The notes under the pieces are model-generated. The model searched no databases and was not told the DNA's origin. It saw nothing but the letters and a program-made list of their open reading frames with translations. Of a stretch of 64,000 nucleotides of DNA, positions 8,535 through 16,786 are shown piece by piece. Position 1 is the first letter of the stretch; each line of letters starts with the position of its first letter. A program made the translations under genes and the position numbers. The stretch comes from Geobacillus vulcani PSS1 (GTDB lineage: Bacteria; Bacillota; Bacilli; Bacillales; Anoxybacillaceae): the NCBI RefSeq assembly GCF_000733845.1, contig NZ_JPOI01000001.1, forward strand, positions 969,501-1,033,500, read 5' to 3'.

Positions 8535-8867
8535 ATGAAAATCATTGATGTATTTTGGGACTATCTCAAAGGGTATCAACCTCATCTGACTAATGAGGAT
8601 TGGTTAGTCGATGTGATGCTAATACAGAAGGATGATTTAATTAATCAACAAATAAAGGCTCAAGTTCCGCAAAATATGGAAATATTAAAATGCTATGTTT
8701 TCTTTTATGAAAATGATAAATCAACATTGATTTACCTTTTACAGGATGAAGATGGAAAGAAAAATATATCTATCGGTTTATTATGCAACGACTGTTTAGT
8801 TCATTCTATTAGTTTAATAAACCAAGATGATTATTCCATGAGGAATAAAGGTGACGGTAAAAATTAA
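8535..8867 (+). CDS. Hypothetical protein downstream of recombinase (110 aa)
   Basis: Not recognised. The start has GGGAGTG upstream of ATATATATG. The protein is small, acidic and soluble (FWDYLKGYQPHLTNEDWL at the front, CYVFFYENDKSTLIYLLQDEDG in the middle). It is wedged between the recombinase and a second recombinase-like tail, so it may be cargo inserted behind the integrase. Confidence 0.5.
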   Translation: MKIIDVFWDYLKGYQPHLTNEDWLVDVMLIQKDDLINQQIKAQVPQNMEILKCYVFFYENDKSTLIYLLQDEDGKKNISIGLLCNDCLVHSISLINQDDYSMRNKGDGKN

Positions 8868-8869
8868 TA

Positions 8870-8989
8870 GCGAGTTTGCAATTCGATTATAAGGGAGAAA
8901 AGGTATTGCCCGATGAAGATGATTTCTCTTTTTACTTTATACCAGATATGAAAGGAGGTGTTGAAATTGTCACCAATAGAACTATTTAA
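8870..8989 (+). pseudogene. Remnant C-terminal tail of a second serine recombinase
   Basis: The open frame reads LQFDYKGEKVLPDEDDFSFYF then IPDM. It parallels the tail of the intact recombinase (RYFANKGEGKSSDEDDLSS, then PFSIYFDL) in spacing and in the DEDD-F-S core. The DNA shares CCGATGAAGATGA with it. No start codon or upstream domain is present. It is probably the leftover 3' end of an earlier recombinase gene. Confidence 0.5.
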
Positions 8990-9062
8990 GTCTGGAATGA
9001 TGTTTGGAATAGCTATTTATAGTTTTATCAAAAGGGAAATGTATAAACATGAAAGGAGGTAA
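8967..9062 (+). CDS. Small hydrophobic peptide (31 aa)
   Basis: A TTG start at 8967 lies 6 bases after AAAGGAGGTG, a near-perfect ribosome site. The product SPIELFKSGMMFGIAIYSF then IKREMYKHERR has one hydrophobic helix and a basic tail, like a single-pass membrane peptide. Its last codons contain the ribosome site of the next peptide. No family assigned. Confidence 0.5.
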   Translation: MSPIELFKSGMMFGIAIYSFIKREMYKHERR

Positions 9063-9067
9063 AGAGG

Positions 9068-9139
9068 ATGAGGTATTTTGCATTAGGGACGATATTGGGG
9101 TTTCTCATCTGCATAGCAGTAGATAATCTGAAAAATTGA
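9068..9139 (+). CDS. Small membrane peptide (23 aa)
   Basis: An ATG at 9068 follows AAAGGAGG by 8 bases. The product MRYFALGTILGFLICIAVD then NLKN is essentially one transmembrane helix. It is packed tightly behind the 31-residue peptide and ahead of the 123-residue protein, so the three look like one operon. Confidence 0.45.
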   Translation: MRYFALGTILGFLICIAVDNLKN

Positions 9140-9155
9140 TACGGAGGAAGGGAAC

Positions 9156-9527
9156 TTGGAAATAATTTCTATAGTTCAAGATGTTTATAAGTTACGACCA
9201 AAACTGCCAGTAAAAATGGTCGATTACCTCGAAGAAGAATTTATAGGTCTCTATGAGTATCTTAGCAATGGTGAAAATTTAGAGGAATTCAGCTTGGAAG
9301 CTCAACAGTGTATGATTATTTTACAAGAGAAACGAGAAATTCAACGGTTGTTAGAAGAACGATTAGACATAGAGTTTGTCGAAAGAATTGAGCTAGAGTC
9401 TTTGAGTGTCTACAGAATCGGAGTCAGAAGGTCAGATGATATTCAGCTTTACTACTGTATTGCAGGGATTTTTGGGAGACAAATAGAGAAAAGTTTGAGA
9501 GAATTGGAAGGCGGATGTTTAGACTAA
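9156..9527 (+). CDS. Hypothetical helical protein (123 aa), TTG start
   Basis: Not recognised. The TTG at 9156 has CGGAGGAAGGG upstream. The product is acidic and strongly helical (VDYLEEEFIGLYEYLSNGEN, then EKREIQRLLEERLDIEFVER), with no membrane segment. It closes the tight small-gene cluster after the recombinase. Confidence 0.5.
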   Translation: MEIISIVQDVYKLRPKLPVKMVDYLEEEFIGLYEYLSNGENLEEFSLEAQQCMIILQEKREIQRLLEERLDIEFVERIELESLSVYRIGVRRSDDIQLYYCIAGIFGRQIEKSLRELEGGCLD

Positions 9528-9739
9528 AGAACTACAAAATATATTAATTATATATTAATTAGGTTAAGGTTGTTTTTGGAAAGATGTCACGCATAGGAGA
9601 ACATAATAATGCTCATACGATACTCTCTCTAGGCTTTAGATACCTATGTGGTAATTTTTATGTACCTAACACAAAAGGAATATTGTTACAATTGATATGA
9701 TTCATACTTAATTAAATGTGTAAGAAAGGATGAGAATAG
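9528..9739. other. Short AT-rich intergenic region
   Basis: It contains the direct repeat ATATTAATT-ATATATTAATT just after the preceding stop. AAGGATGAGAATAG forms the ribosome site for the next gene. No other structure is seen. Confidence 0.4.
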
Positions 9740-10456
9740 ATGAGAGATTTACTGAACAAAGACGAAGTGAAAATAGCTGAATTTTGTCAGGAAGTATTAG
9801 ACCTAGAAAAAGCAAAGCTTCCTGATGAATATTATTATACAAGTGTACCTCTGTGTGTAATTGATTCAGTTTTTTCAATAGGAGTTAGATATGAAGGGGT
9901 CAAAAATACCGTAAAGAGATATTGTGAATACTTTGGATTACATCCATACCGATTAGAGCCCGATTATCCAACCCCCTCAGAGCAACAGTCAGTGGAGCAT
10001 TTTTTACGTTCTTTTGATGAATTAGGATTAGAGGAATTTGTCCATACAGTGTTTAAAAACAGACAAAGAACATCCACTAGAAACGGAATACTAAAAGCTG
10101 AAGCGGTTTATAGGTTTTGTAAGGTACTCAATAAGTACGGTGTAAATTATTTACAGGATGTTAAAAAACTATATGGCAATGAGCAATTCGAGGAAGAGAT
10201 AAAATCAATACCTGGTCAAAAAAGCGGTATTTCGCTTGTTTACTTTTACATGCTAGCAGGAGAGGATAATTGGATTAAACCTGACAGAATGATAATTCGT
10301 TTTCTTGAAAGAGTGCTCCAAAGAAAGGTAAAGCTAGATGAAGCACAAACTCTTTTGCAGGCAACCTCTAAGATACTTGCGGAAAAATACCCAAACATGA
10401 CTCCCCGTTTATTGGATTATCAAATTTGGAATTATGTAAGAAATAATAATCTATAG
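9740..10456 (+). CDS. Putative helix-hairpin-helix (HhH-GPD-like) protein (238 aa)
   Basis: All helical by appearance. The segment LKSIPGQKSG-type (here IKSIPGQKSGISLVYFYML) followed by KPDRMIIRFLERVL resembles the HhH-GPD fold of DNA glycosylases, where a hairpin (LPGVGxKTA) is followed about 20 residues later by a catalytic Asp in a (V/I)DxHVxR motif. The N-terminal IDSVFSIGVRYEGVKNTVKRY resembles the first helices of that fold. No iron-sulfur cysteine cluster is seen. If right, it may act on modified or damaged DNA, possibly linked to the methylase of the same island. The assignment is by motif only. Confidence 0.45.
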   Translation: MRDLLNKDEVKIAEFCQEVLDLEKAKLPDEYYYTSVPLCVIDSVFSIGVRYEGVKNTVKRYCEYFGLHPYRLEPDYPTPSEQQSVEHFLRSFDELGLEEFVHTVFKNRQRTSTRNGILKAEAVYRFCKVLNKYGVNYLQDVKKLYGNEQFEEEIKSIPGQKSGISLVYFYMLAGEDNWIKPDRMIIRFLERVLQRKVKLDEAQTLLQATSKILAEKYPNMTPRLLDYQIWNYVRNNNL

Positions 10457-10575
10457 TGTTTGTTAGAGAGTTTTTGCATATCTCAGTAAAGAGGGAATGA
10501 TATGTAATTATTTCAATAGGTATCGATTATATGGCGAAGATTTATTGTCTTTACAAGTTATTATAGAAATATAAT

Positions 10576-10625
10576 AACCTCATTTAGATATGTTACGGAG
10601 AGCCGTATCATAAGTAAATGAGGTT
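10576..10625. terminator. Long hairpin, likely terminator
   Basis: AACCTCATTTA pairs with TAAATGAGGTT. An inner stem GATATG(T)TACGG / CCGTATCAT sits inside, and TTTTC follows. It probably ends transcription of the 238-residue gene. Confidence 0.55.
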
Positions 10626-10722
10626 TTCTATTTCTTAGTTTCATGATGGAGAGAAGACGTTTGATCACAGATTTATTCATTACTGTTGAATACGGGAGAT
10701 CAAGTTGAGACATTTGGTTCAA

Positions 10723-10755
10723 ATAGCCGTTGCGCCAATGCAGCACAACGGCTAT
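10723..10755 (-). terminator. Hairpin downstream of the permease gene
   Basis: ATAGCCGTTG pairs with CAACGGCTAT around a 13-base loop, 22 bases past the stop of the minus-strand permease. The T run is weak (ATTTG). Confidence 0.5.
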
Positions 10756-10777
10756 CCTTCATCCATCATTGTTTGTG

Positions 10778-12103
10778 TCAGGATGAAGCGGCCTCATTTT
10801 TTTTATGGAAATCTTTTTCGATTAAGGAATTTTTAGATGATTCACTCATGACGAAATAGGTGATCAAGCTAATAGCGATGCAGCCAGCAACATAGTAAAA
10901 AAATGCTGATTCAATGCCCGCATTCTTCAGCCATAGAGCGACAAATTCAGTTGTTCCGCCAAAGATGGCGACAGTCAGCGAATAAGGAAACCCTACACCG
11001 AGCGCACGTATTTCTGTCGGGAATAATTCTGCTTTGACAATGGCATTAATGGAAGTATATCCGGTGACAATGACAAGTCCCCCCATCATGAGCAAGAAGG
11101 CGATGAACGGATTGGGTGTTTGTTTCATGAATACAAAGATCGGTACAGTTAGCAGTGCCCCAAGGATGCCAAAGCTAATTAAAAGTGGTTTGCGGCCGAT
11201 TCGATCGGACAGCATTCCGGCAAACGGTTGGAGAACAACAAAAACCAATAGAGCAATAAAATTGATCCAGCTGACGGTTTCTTTGTCGATCCCTACTGAA
11301 TTGACCATAAATTTTTGCAGATAAGTTGTATAGGTATAGAACGCGACAGTGCCCCCCAGTGTGAGGCCAACAACGGTCAGGACGGCTTTTGGATATTTCA
11401 TCAACAATTTGAGGGTGCCTGCATGTTTACGTGTTTCTGTGTGCATTTCTGAGTATTGCTCAGACTCGTCCATTGAACGGCGTAGCCATAATACGATCAG
11501 CGCGCCGATGGCTCCGATGGCAAAAGGAATGCGCCATCCCCAAGAAGCCATTTGTCTTTCATTCAATATTTGTTGAAGAATAATTTGAACGCCAAGGGCT
11601 ACCAATTGGCCCGATACAAGCGTTACATATTGAAAACTAGAATAGAATCCCCGACGTCCGCTAGTAGCCATTTCGGACAAATAAGTAGCGGAAGTTCCAT
11701 ATTCTCCTCCTAGTGATATTCCTTGAATCAGCCGGGCTAGGACTAGGATAACGGGGGCCAACATGCCAATGCTACTGTATCCAGGTGTACAAGCAATCAC
11801 AAGGGAACCGAGAGCCATAATCATAACGGAAAGTGTCAAGGCAGCCCGGCGTCCATGCCGATCTGCATACCGTCCCATAACCCAACTGCCCAGCGGTCTC
11901 ATCAGAAACCCAATCGCAAAAATGCCAGCTGTGTTTAGCAGTTGAACGGTCATGTTCCCTTCAGGAAAAAACTCAGATGAAAAATAGACGGCAAAAGCAG
12001 AATAAACGTACCAGTCATACCATTCAATCAGATTTCCTAACGATCCTTTAAAAATGTTTGCGGTAATGCGTCTGGATGCATGATAGTCAGTAGTTTGCCT
12101 CAT
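10778..12103 (-). CDS. kgtP: MFS alpha-ketoglutarate permease, KgtP-like
   Basis: A 441-residue, 12-helix major facilitator of the metabolite:H+ symporter (MHS) subfamily. It imports a dicarboxylate such as 2-oxoglutarate with protons. The MHS signatures are clear: GNLIEWYDWYVYS in helix 1, RPLGSWVMGRYADRHGRR, RLIQGISLGGEYGTSATY, GWRIPFA and SDRIGRKPLL. The sequence follows E. coli KgtP along its length. AAGGAGG lies 8 bases before the ATG. Substrate is inferred from homology; related MHS members move proline/betaine, citrate or shikimate. Confidence 0.85.
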   Translation of the reverse strand: MRQTTDYHASRRITANIFKGSLGNLIEWYDWYVYSAFAVYFSSEFFPEGNMTVQLLNTAGIFAIGFLMRPLGSWVMGRYADRHGRRAALTLSVMIMALGSLVIACTPGYSSIGMLAPVILVLARLIQGISLGGEYGTSATYLSEMATSGRRGFYSSFQYVTLVSGQLVALGVQIILQQILNERQMASWGWRIPFAIGAIGALIVLWLRRSMDESEQYSEMHTETRKHAGTLKLLMKYPKAVLTVVGLTLGGTVAFYTYTTYLQKFMVNSVGIDKETVSWINFIALLVFVVLQPFAGMLSDRIGRKPLLISFGILGALLTVPIFVFMKQTPNPFIAFLLMMGGLVIVTGYTSINAIVKAELFPTEIRALGVGFPYSLTVAIFGGTTEFVALWLKNAGIESAFFYYVAGCIAISLITYFVMSESSKNSLIEKDFHKKNEAASS

Positions 12104-12226
12104 GTTTCATCCTCCTTGGCTGTGTAGAATTCCACATTTCAGTTATAAATTGTTATTCGACGTCTTCGCTATCAAATCCTCCCAGAAAAAGGGATGCTAG
12201 GGAAAAGTTAAGGAGAGCCGCCTAAT

Positions 12227-13465
12227 TTATGCAGCTCCCCCGCATTGGGCCGATACTTTATTTTTGCCGCTTTCTTTCGAACGAAGCAATAAATGATCAG
12301 CATAAATGTACGCTTTTTCGATCGACATGGTCCCCTCTGCTTGGAAAAAGTAAAGACCAAAGGACGATGTATAGGAAATGGGACATTTCACCGCCATGTA
12401 CTCGATCAACACCGTGCTATGGCGCACTGCTTCTCGAATCTCCTCGACAAGCTGGACGCTCTCTTCAAACGTGCGATGACGCAAAAACATCGTAAATTCT
12501 TCGCCGCCGCTGCGAAACAAAAAATCGCCCTCTTTGAGAAATTGTTTCAAGGTTGAGGCGAAATGGCGGATCACTTCGTCGCCGACGGCATGGTTATACG
12601 TATCGTTGATCATTTTAAAATTGTCGATATCAGCGACGACGACGCCGATCCATTCACCTGATCCGTTTAGCTTGGCGATCGTTTGGTCCATATAGGCGCG
12701 GTTATGAACGCCGGTCAGAAAGTCGGTGTAGGCCATTTTTTCGAAGTGGTCGCGTTCTAGTTTATGCCGAATGCTTTGTGATTTGGAAAAGAACGAGCGG
12801 CTGACGAAGTAATTCAGCAAAAATAAGCTTAAAAGCATATCCCACCGCTGTTCTTGCAAAAAGAGAAATAACAGACCGTTTGTCAGCGCCGTTTTTCCCA
12901 TGTCCGTCCAGCTTCTCGTCTTAATAAAATCCAATGCCTCGTGCTTTGTCTGGATGTCGCCGGTTATATAAAAAATGATGATCAGGCAACAGTCAGTCAA
13001 AAAGGAAACGACGATGACGAGCAGGAATAAAAGCAACCAGAAGCCGATGACTGGAATAGGCTGAAACAGCGGACCAAGGAGATCGTATAAGGCAAACGCG
13101 AGCGAATTGAACGTCACAAACGCACCAATGTTGTATAATGTGTGCAGCCATTCATCGGGTTCCGCTGTTTTCAAATATTTTTTTGCCATATGTTCAGTCA
13201 AGCGAAACAACGCTTCAAAGATAAACAGCCCGAACGGGCCGGCAAATAAGGCGAACGATAAACTGTAGTTAATGCCGTAATCAACGGGAATATTGTTTTT
13301 TGTTTTGTCGATGACGCGCAAGTGTGAATACAAGCTGGAAAACAGCCAGTAAAACAGCAAGGCGATGACATAGGTGCGATCGAAGGAAGGCGGCTTTGAC
13401 ACAAACACAACAGCAATGGACGCGGAAAAAACGGCAAAAATGATCGGTCGTGCCCGGAGTAACAT
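12227..13465 (-). CDS. Membrane-anchored GGDEF diguanylate cyclase
   Basis: This 412-residue protein makes the second messenger cyclic di-GMP. Residues 1-240 carry about six hydrophobic segments of a membrane sensor domain. Residues about 255-405 are the GGDEF domain: YTDFLTGVHNRAYM, then DIDNFKMINDTYNHAVGD and the active-site loop RSGGEEF. No RxxD inhibitory site is obvious just before the loop. I chose the ATG at 13465, which has AGGAGAGAG upstream; a longer TTG frame (13567) lacks a ribosome site. The gene stands alone with its own promoter. Confidence 0.88.
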   Translation of the reverse strand: MLLRARPIIFAVFSASIAVVFVSKPPSFDRTYVIALLFYWLFSSLYSHLRVIDKTKNNIPVDYGINYSLSFALFAGPFGLFIFEALFRLTEHMAKKYLKTAEPDEWLHTLYNIGAFVTFNSLAFALYDLLGPLFQPIPVIGFWLLLFLLVIVVSFLTDCCLIIIFYITGDIQTKHEALDFIKTRSWTDMGKTALTNGLLFLFLQEQRWDMLLSLFLLNYFVSRSFFSKSQSIRHKLERDHFEKMAYTDFLTGVHNRAYMDQTIAKLNGSGEWIGVVVADIDNFKMINDTYNHAVGDEVIRHFASTLKQFLKEGDFLFRSGGEEFTMFLRHRTFEESVQLVEEIREAVRHSTVLIEYMAVKCPISYTSSFGLYFFQAEGTMSIEKAYIYADHLLLRSKESGKNKVSAQCGGAA

Positions 13466-13633
13466 CACAGCTCTCTCTCCTATAAATCTGACCTCTGACA
13501 ACTTTGGCGTTGATGGAGTGGTTCCAAAAAGAGGAAGACCACTCACATGCCAGTGGTTTTCAGCCAAAATACGGACTATAGCAGGCGATGGCGAACAGTG
13601 AATTTGGAAACTGTCTTTTTATAGAATCAAGAT

Positions 13634-13698
13634 GTTCCCAATTGGAACAAACGAACATATGGTTACATCTATTATAGTACTATATACACAATTGTGAA
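13634..13698 (-). promoter_or_regulatory. Promoter and palindrome upstream of the diguanylate cyclase
   Basis: On the minus strand TTCACA (13698-13693) and TATAAT (13676-13671) are 16 bases apart, a fair sigma-A promoter. A near-palindrome GTTCC-CAATT-GGAAC (13634-13648) lies just downstream, where a repressor could act. Confidence 0.5.
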
Positions 13699-13699
13699 A

Positions 13700-14158
13700 A
13701 TAGACGAAATGGCATTGTTTTTCGTCTTTTTTCCACAAAATTTGACATATATTGAGTGAAAGCTGGCTCAATTCAGCTGGATCGTGCTTGTTTCGTTGAA
13801 TGAAACAGGAAGCAGATCAATCATTGTTGATTGTTCCAGTACAGCTAGCGCGATTGCAGCGTTGTCGGCGATGGAAAGGGTGGAAATATCGTATTGCCGA
13901 ATCCGAATACGATTGCGGCAGCCGAGTTGTTTGGAGCTGCTCTTTTTCCCGCTTATGGCGGCTAGGGTCGTTCGGTCAGCCATGGCTTGTTCGTTGCAAT
14001 AGTATGTTGGCGATTTGTTTGCGCTCAGAGGAAGTAGCGCTTCGGTTGGCGAACAACATGATAGTGGAGGCTGCTGTCATCTTTTATGCCAAGACGGGCG
14101 TTTCCGATGACTTTTCGTTTCCAAGGTTTGGATAGGGATAAAAGAGGAGGGAAAAAGA
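13700..14158. other. Unassigned region before glycerate kinase
   Basis: About 460 bases of higher GC with short overlapping frames on both strands. None has a good ribosome site or a recognisable product. It may be a decayed gene. Only the last 20 bases, with AGAGGAGGGAAAAAG, clearly serve the next gene. Confidence 0.4.
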
Positions 14159-15313
14159 ATGAGAATTGTCATAGCCCCTGATTCATTCAAAGAAAGTCTG
14201 TCTGCGCTCGAAGTCGCCAAGGCGGTCGAGCGTGGATTTCGCGAAGTGTTTCCAGATGCGGAATACATCAAAGTGCCGATGGCCGATGGCGGGGAAGGAA
14301 CGGTGCGGTCGCTCGTTGACGCGACCGGCGGCTGCATCGTCGAAACAGAAGTGACCGGGCCGCTCGGAGAGCCGGTGCGGGCGTTTTTTGGCTTGCTTGG
14401 TGATGGAAAGACGGCGGTGATTGAGATGGCTGCCGCCTCAGGGCTACACCTTGTCCCGCGCGACCGGCGCAACCCGTTGGTGACAACGACGCGAGGGACA
14501 GGGGAGTTGATCCTTGCAGCGCTGGATGCAGGCGCCACCCATCTCATCATCGGTATCGGCGGCAGCGCGACGAACGACGGTGGGGCCGGCATGGTGCAGG
14601 CGCTCGGGGGGCGGCTTCTGGATCGAGACGGCCGCGACATCGGTCCGGGCGGCGGCGCGCTGGCCGATTTGCATGCGATTGACCTTTCCGGACTCGATCC
14701 ACGCCTTGCGTCAGTTCGCATTGACGTGGCATGCGACGTCGACAACCCGCTCACCGGGACGAACGGGGCGTCGGCCATTTTCGGTCCGCAAAAAGGGGCG
14801 ACGCCGGACATGATTGCGGTTCTCGACCGGAATTTGGCGCATTACGCTGACGTCATCCGCCGCGAACTCGGCAAACAAGTCGGCGACATTCCCGGCGCTG
14901 GTGCGGCGGGCGGTTTGGGAGCAGGGCTGCTCGCGTTTCTTCCGGTCAAGTTGAAGCGCGGCGTCGAGATTGTAATCGAGACGGTTCAGCTCGCAGAGCG
15001 CGTCAAAGACGCTGACTTGGTCATCACCGGCGAAGGGCGGATCGATGAACAGACGGTGTTCGGCAAAACGCCGATCGGCGTCGCTAAGACAGCGAAACAG
15101 TTCGGTGTTCCGGTCATCGGCATCGCCGGATCGTTGGGCGACCACAGCGCTGTCGTGCTGGAGCATGGCATCGACGCGCTGTTTACGATCGTTCCAGGCG
15201 TTGTGTCATTGGAAAAAGCGCTGGAGCAGGCAGAACATTATGTGGCACAAACGGCGCGGCATATTGCTTCTGTGTATCGTCTCGGTCAAATGAAAGGGAC
15301 ATCTTCCTCTTAA
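14159..15313 (+). CDS. glxK: Glycerate kinase
   Basis: Glycerate 2-kinase of the GlxK/GarK type, which phosphorylates D-glycerate with ATP and feeds it into glycolysis. Family marks are MRIVIAPDSFKESLSALEVA at the start, MADGGEGT, GIGGSATNDGGAGMVQALG, the PGAGAAGGLGAGLLAFL glycine-rich stretch and DLVITGEGRIDEQT. The length of 384 residues is typical. AGAGGAGGG lies 6-8 bases before the ATG. It stands alone, with terminators after it, next to mannose-6-phosphate isomerase on the other strand. Confidence 0.92.
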   Translation: MRIVIAPDSFKESLSALEVAKAVERGFREVFPDAEYIKVPMADGGEGTVRSLVDATGGCIVETEVTGPLGEPVRAFFGLLGDGKTAVIEMAAASGLHLVPRDRRNPLVTTTRGTGELILAALDAGATHLIIGIGGSATNDGGAGMVQALGGRLLDRDGRDIGPGGGALADLHAIDLSGLDPRLASVRIDVACDVDNPLTGTNGASAIFGPQKGATPDMIAVLDRNLAHYADVIRRELGKQVGDIPGAGAAGGLGAGLLAFLPVKLKRGVEIVIETVQLAERVKDADLVITGEGRIDEQTVFGKTPIGVAKTAKQFGVPVIGIAGSLGDHSAVVLEHGIDALFTIVPGVVSLEKALEQAEHYVAQTARHIASVYRLGQMKGTSSS

Positions 15314-15444
15314 GCGGGGAAGATGAAGGGATTTCTCCATGGGTGAAATCCTATTGTTGATCGGCATGTTCTCTTCAGCCTTCCCTTCTTGGGTCGGCAA
15401 TAGACAAAGGTGCTGATTTGTGCTGCCCACAACCTCCTCAAAAA

Positions 15445-15479
15445 AGCCGCTAAGGACAAACCATCGTCCCTAGTGGCAT
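15445..15479 (-). terminator. Hairpin with T run on the minus strand
   Basis: Read on the minus strand, GCCACTAGGGAC pairs with GTCCTTAGCGGC and is followed by TTTTTT. It is a second, distal terminator for the isomerase transcript. Confidence 0.55.
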
Positions 15480-15540
15480 CAATCAGGGAAGGAATAAAGG
15501 CGGAATCTCCTTTTATTTAGCCAAATTAGGTAAAAACAAA

Positions 15541-15600
15541 GAGGAGCTGACTCCAAACGTCGGCGTTTTAGCGGATGTTTGGGTCAGCTCCTCCTTTTTT
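15541..15600. terminator. Bidirectional terminator between glxK and manA
   Basis: GAGGAGCTGAC pairs with GTCAGCTCCTC, with a further CCAAAC/GTTTGG inner stem, and is followed by CTTTTTT on the plus strand. Confidence 0.75.
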
Positions 15601-15612
15601 GTATGTTGTGAC

Positions 15613-16599
15613 TCATTGGCTGAGGAGGTCAGCCGTTTGTTTGCCTGCCCGCGGCCATGAAGCGATCGCTTCAAGCGCACCGTGGATCGTGAAGCGGCCG
15701 AATCGGTGCGGCAAAATAAAGTGGTCGCCTTGGCGGATCGCGTATACTCGCTCATTATGAACGAGTTCACCTTCACCTTTCAGGATGCTGACAATAAGAA
15801 ACGGTTTCGTCTGTTCTGACGTGAACGCATCATGGACGTCCCATTTTTGGACGCCGAAGTAGTCGCCTTCCACGAAGGTTGTCACCGTCGCACTCGGAAA
15901 TTCGGCGACATGAGGGCGGACATCGATGTCGCGGTGCGGGACGGTTGTGACGTCAATCGCTTTTTCTAGATGGAGCTCCCGCTTCCGCCCTTGGCTGTCG
16001 ACGCGGTCGTAGTCGTAGACGCGGTAGGTCGTATCCGAGCTTTGCTGCGTCTCAAGGACGAGGGTCCCTTCGCAAAGGGCGTGGATCGTGCCGCTCGGGA
16101 CATAGAAGAAGTCGCCGGGGCGGATCGACACTTTCCGAAGTAAACGATCCCATTCCCCCGCCTCCATCATCGCGCGCAGCTGCTCTTTCGTTTCTGCATA
16201 GTGGCCGTAAATGAGCTGAGCGCCCGGCTTGCAGTCGATGATGTACCAGCACTCCGTTTTGCCGAGCTCCCCGCCTTCATGCATTTTCGCATATTCATCG
16301 TCCGGGTGGACCTGGACTGACAAGTCGGCGTTGGCGTCTAAAATTTTCGTCAACAGTGGGAAGCGGTCAGACGGGAAGTGGCCGAACAAATCGCGGCGTT
16401 CCTCCCATAATTGTCCGAGTGTCATCCCCGCAAATGGTCCGCGCGCGACAACTGTTTGCCCGTGGGGATGGGCGGATACGGCCCAACATTCTCCGGTTTG
16501 CGAAGACGGAATGTCGTAGCCGAATCGTTCGGCGAGCTTCGTGCCGCCCCAAATCCGTTCTTGAAAGACAGGAGTGAGAAAAATTGGTTCAAAGTCCAT
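15613..16599 (-). CDS. manA: Mannose-6-phosphate isomerase, class I
   Basis: A zinc enzyme that interconverts mannose 6-phosphate and fructose 6-phosphate. Residues 1-30 hold the family start (PIFLTPVFQERIWGGTKLAE). The zinc ligands are in LSVQVHPDDEYA (Gln, His), KTECWY (Glu) and the later SGTIHAL (His). The 328-residue length fits the short Bacillus ManA/Pmi. AGGAGGGATGACGC lies before the ATG. No sugar transporter gene adjoins it. Confidence 0.92.
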   Translation of the reverse strand: MDFEPIFLTPVFQERIWGGTKLAERFGYDIPSSQTGECWAVSAHPHGQTVVARGPFAGMTLGQLWEERRDLFGHFPSDRFPLLTKILDANADLSVQVHPDDEYAKMHEGGELGKTECWYIIDCKPGAQLIYGHYAETKEQLRAMMEAGEWDRLLRKVSIRPGDFFYVPSGTIHALCEGTLVLETQQSSDTTYRVYDYDRVDSQGRKRELHLEKAIDVTTVPHRDIDVRPHVAEFPSATVTTFVEGDYFGVQKWDVHDAFTSEQTKPFLIVSILKGEGELVHNERVYAIRQGDHFILPHRFGRFTIHGALEAIASWPRAGKQTADLLSQ

Positions 16600-16690
16600 G
16601 CGTCATCCCTCCTGAACACATCGTGCACCATGCAATCGGTCTCTACTGTTCATCTTACCATGAAATGCGCCGGCGGCAAATGAAAACAAT

Positions 16691-16720
16691 AAAGGGTTAG
16701 GAGCATATGTTCCTAACCCT
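16691..16720 (-). terminator. Terminator of the Rieske-FAD oxidoreductase gene
   Basis: AGGGTTAGGA pairs perfectly with TCCTAACCCT around an 8-base loop. On the minus strand it is followed by TTTATTGTTTTC. It lies about 67 bases past the oxidoreductase stop. Confidence 0.75.
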
Positions 16721-16786
16721 GTAGAAACTCAAGATCCGGCTTGTTAATCGCGACGATGTTCCGTTGGCATCGCCTATGTGCTAGCT

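Larger units (their letters stand above)
10457..10777. other. Intergenic region at the right edge of the AT-rich island
   Basis: About 320 bases with no convincing gene. It holds a large hairpin (10576-10625) and the terminator of the permease gene (10723-10755). Base composition shifts here from AT-rich island to ordinary chromosome, so an attachment-site scar could lie in this stretch. Confidence 0.4.

Noticed and set aside
10561..10746. 61-codon minus-strand frame in the island border
   Set aside because: Overlaps both hairpins, lacks a ribosome site and matches nothing I know.
13800..14135. 111-codon frame before glycerate kinase
   Set aside because: No ribosome site, Trp/Arg/Cys-rich translation and no family; treated as non-coding.
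14077..14811. Long frames antisense to glycerate kinase
   Set aside because: Typical shadow of high third-position GC; composition is Ser/Pro/Arg-rich and no motif is present.
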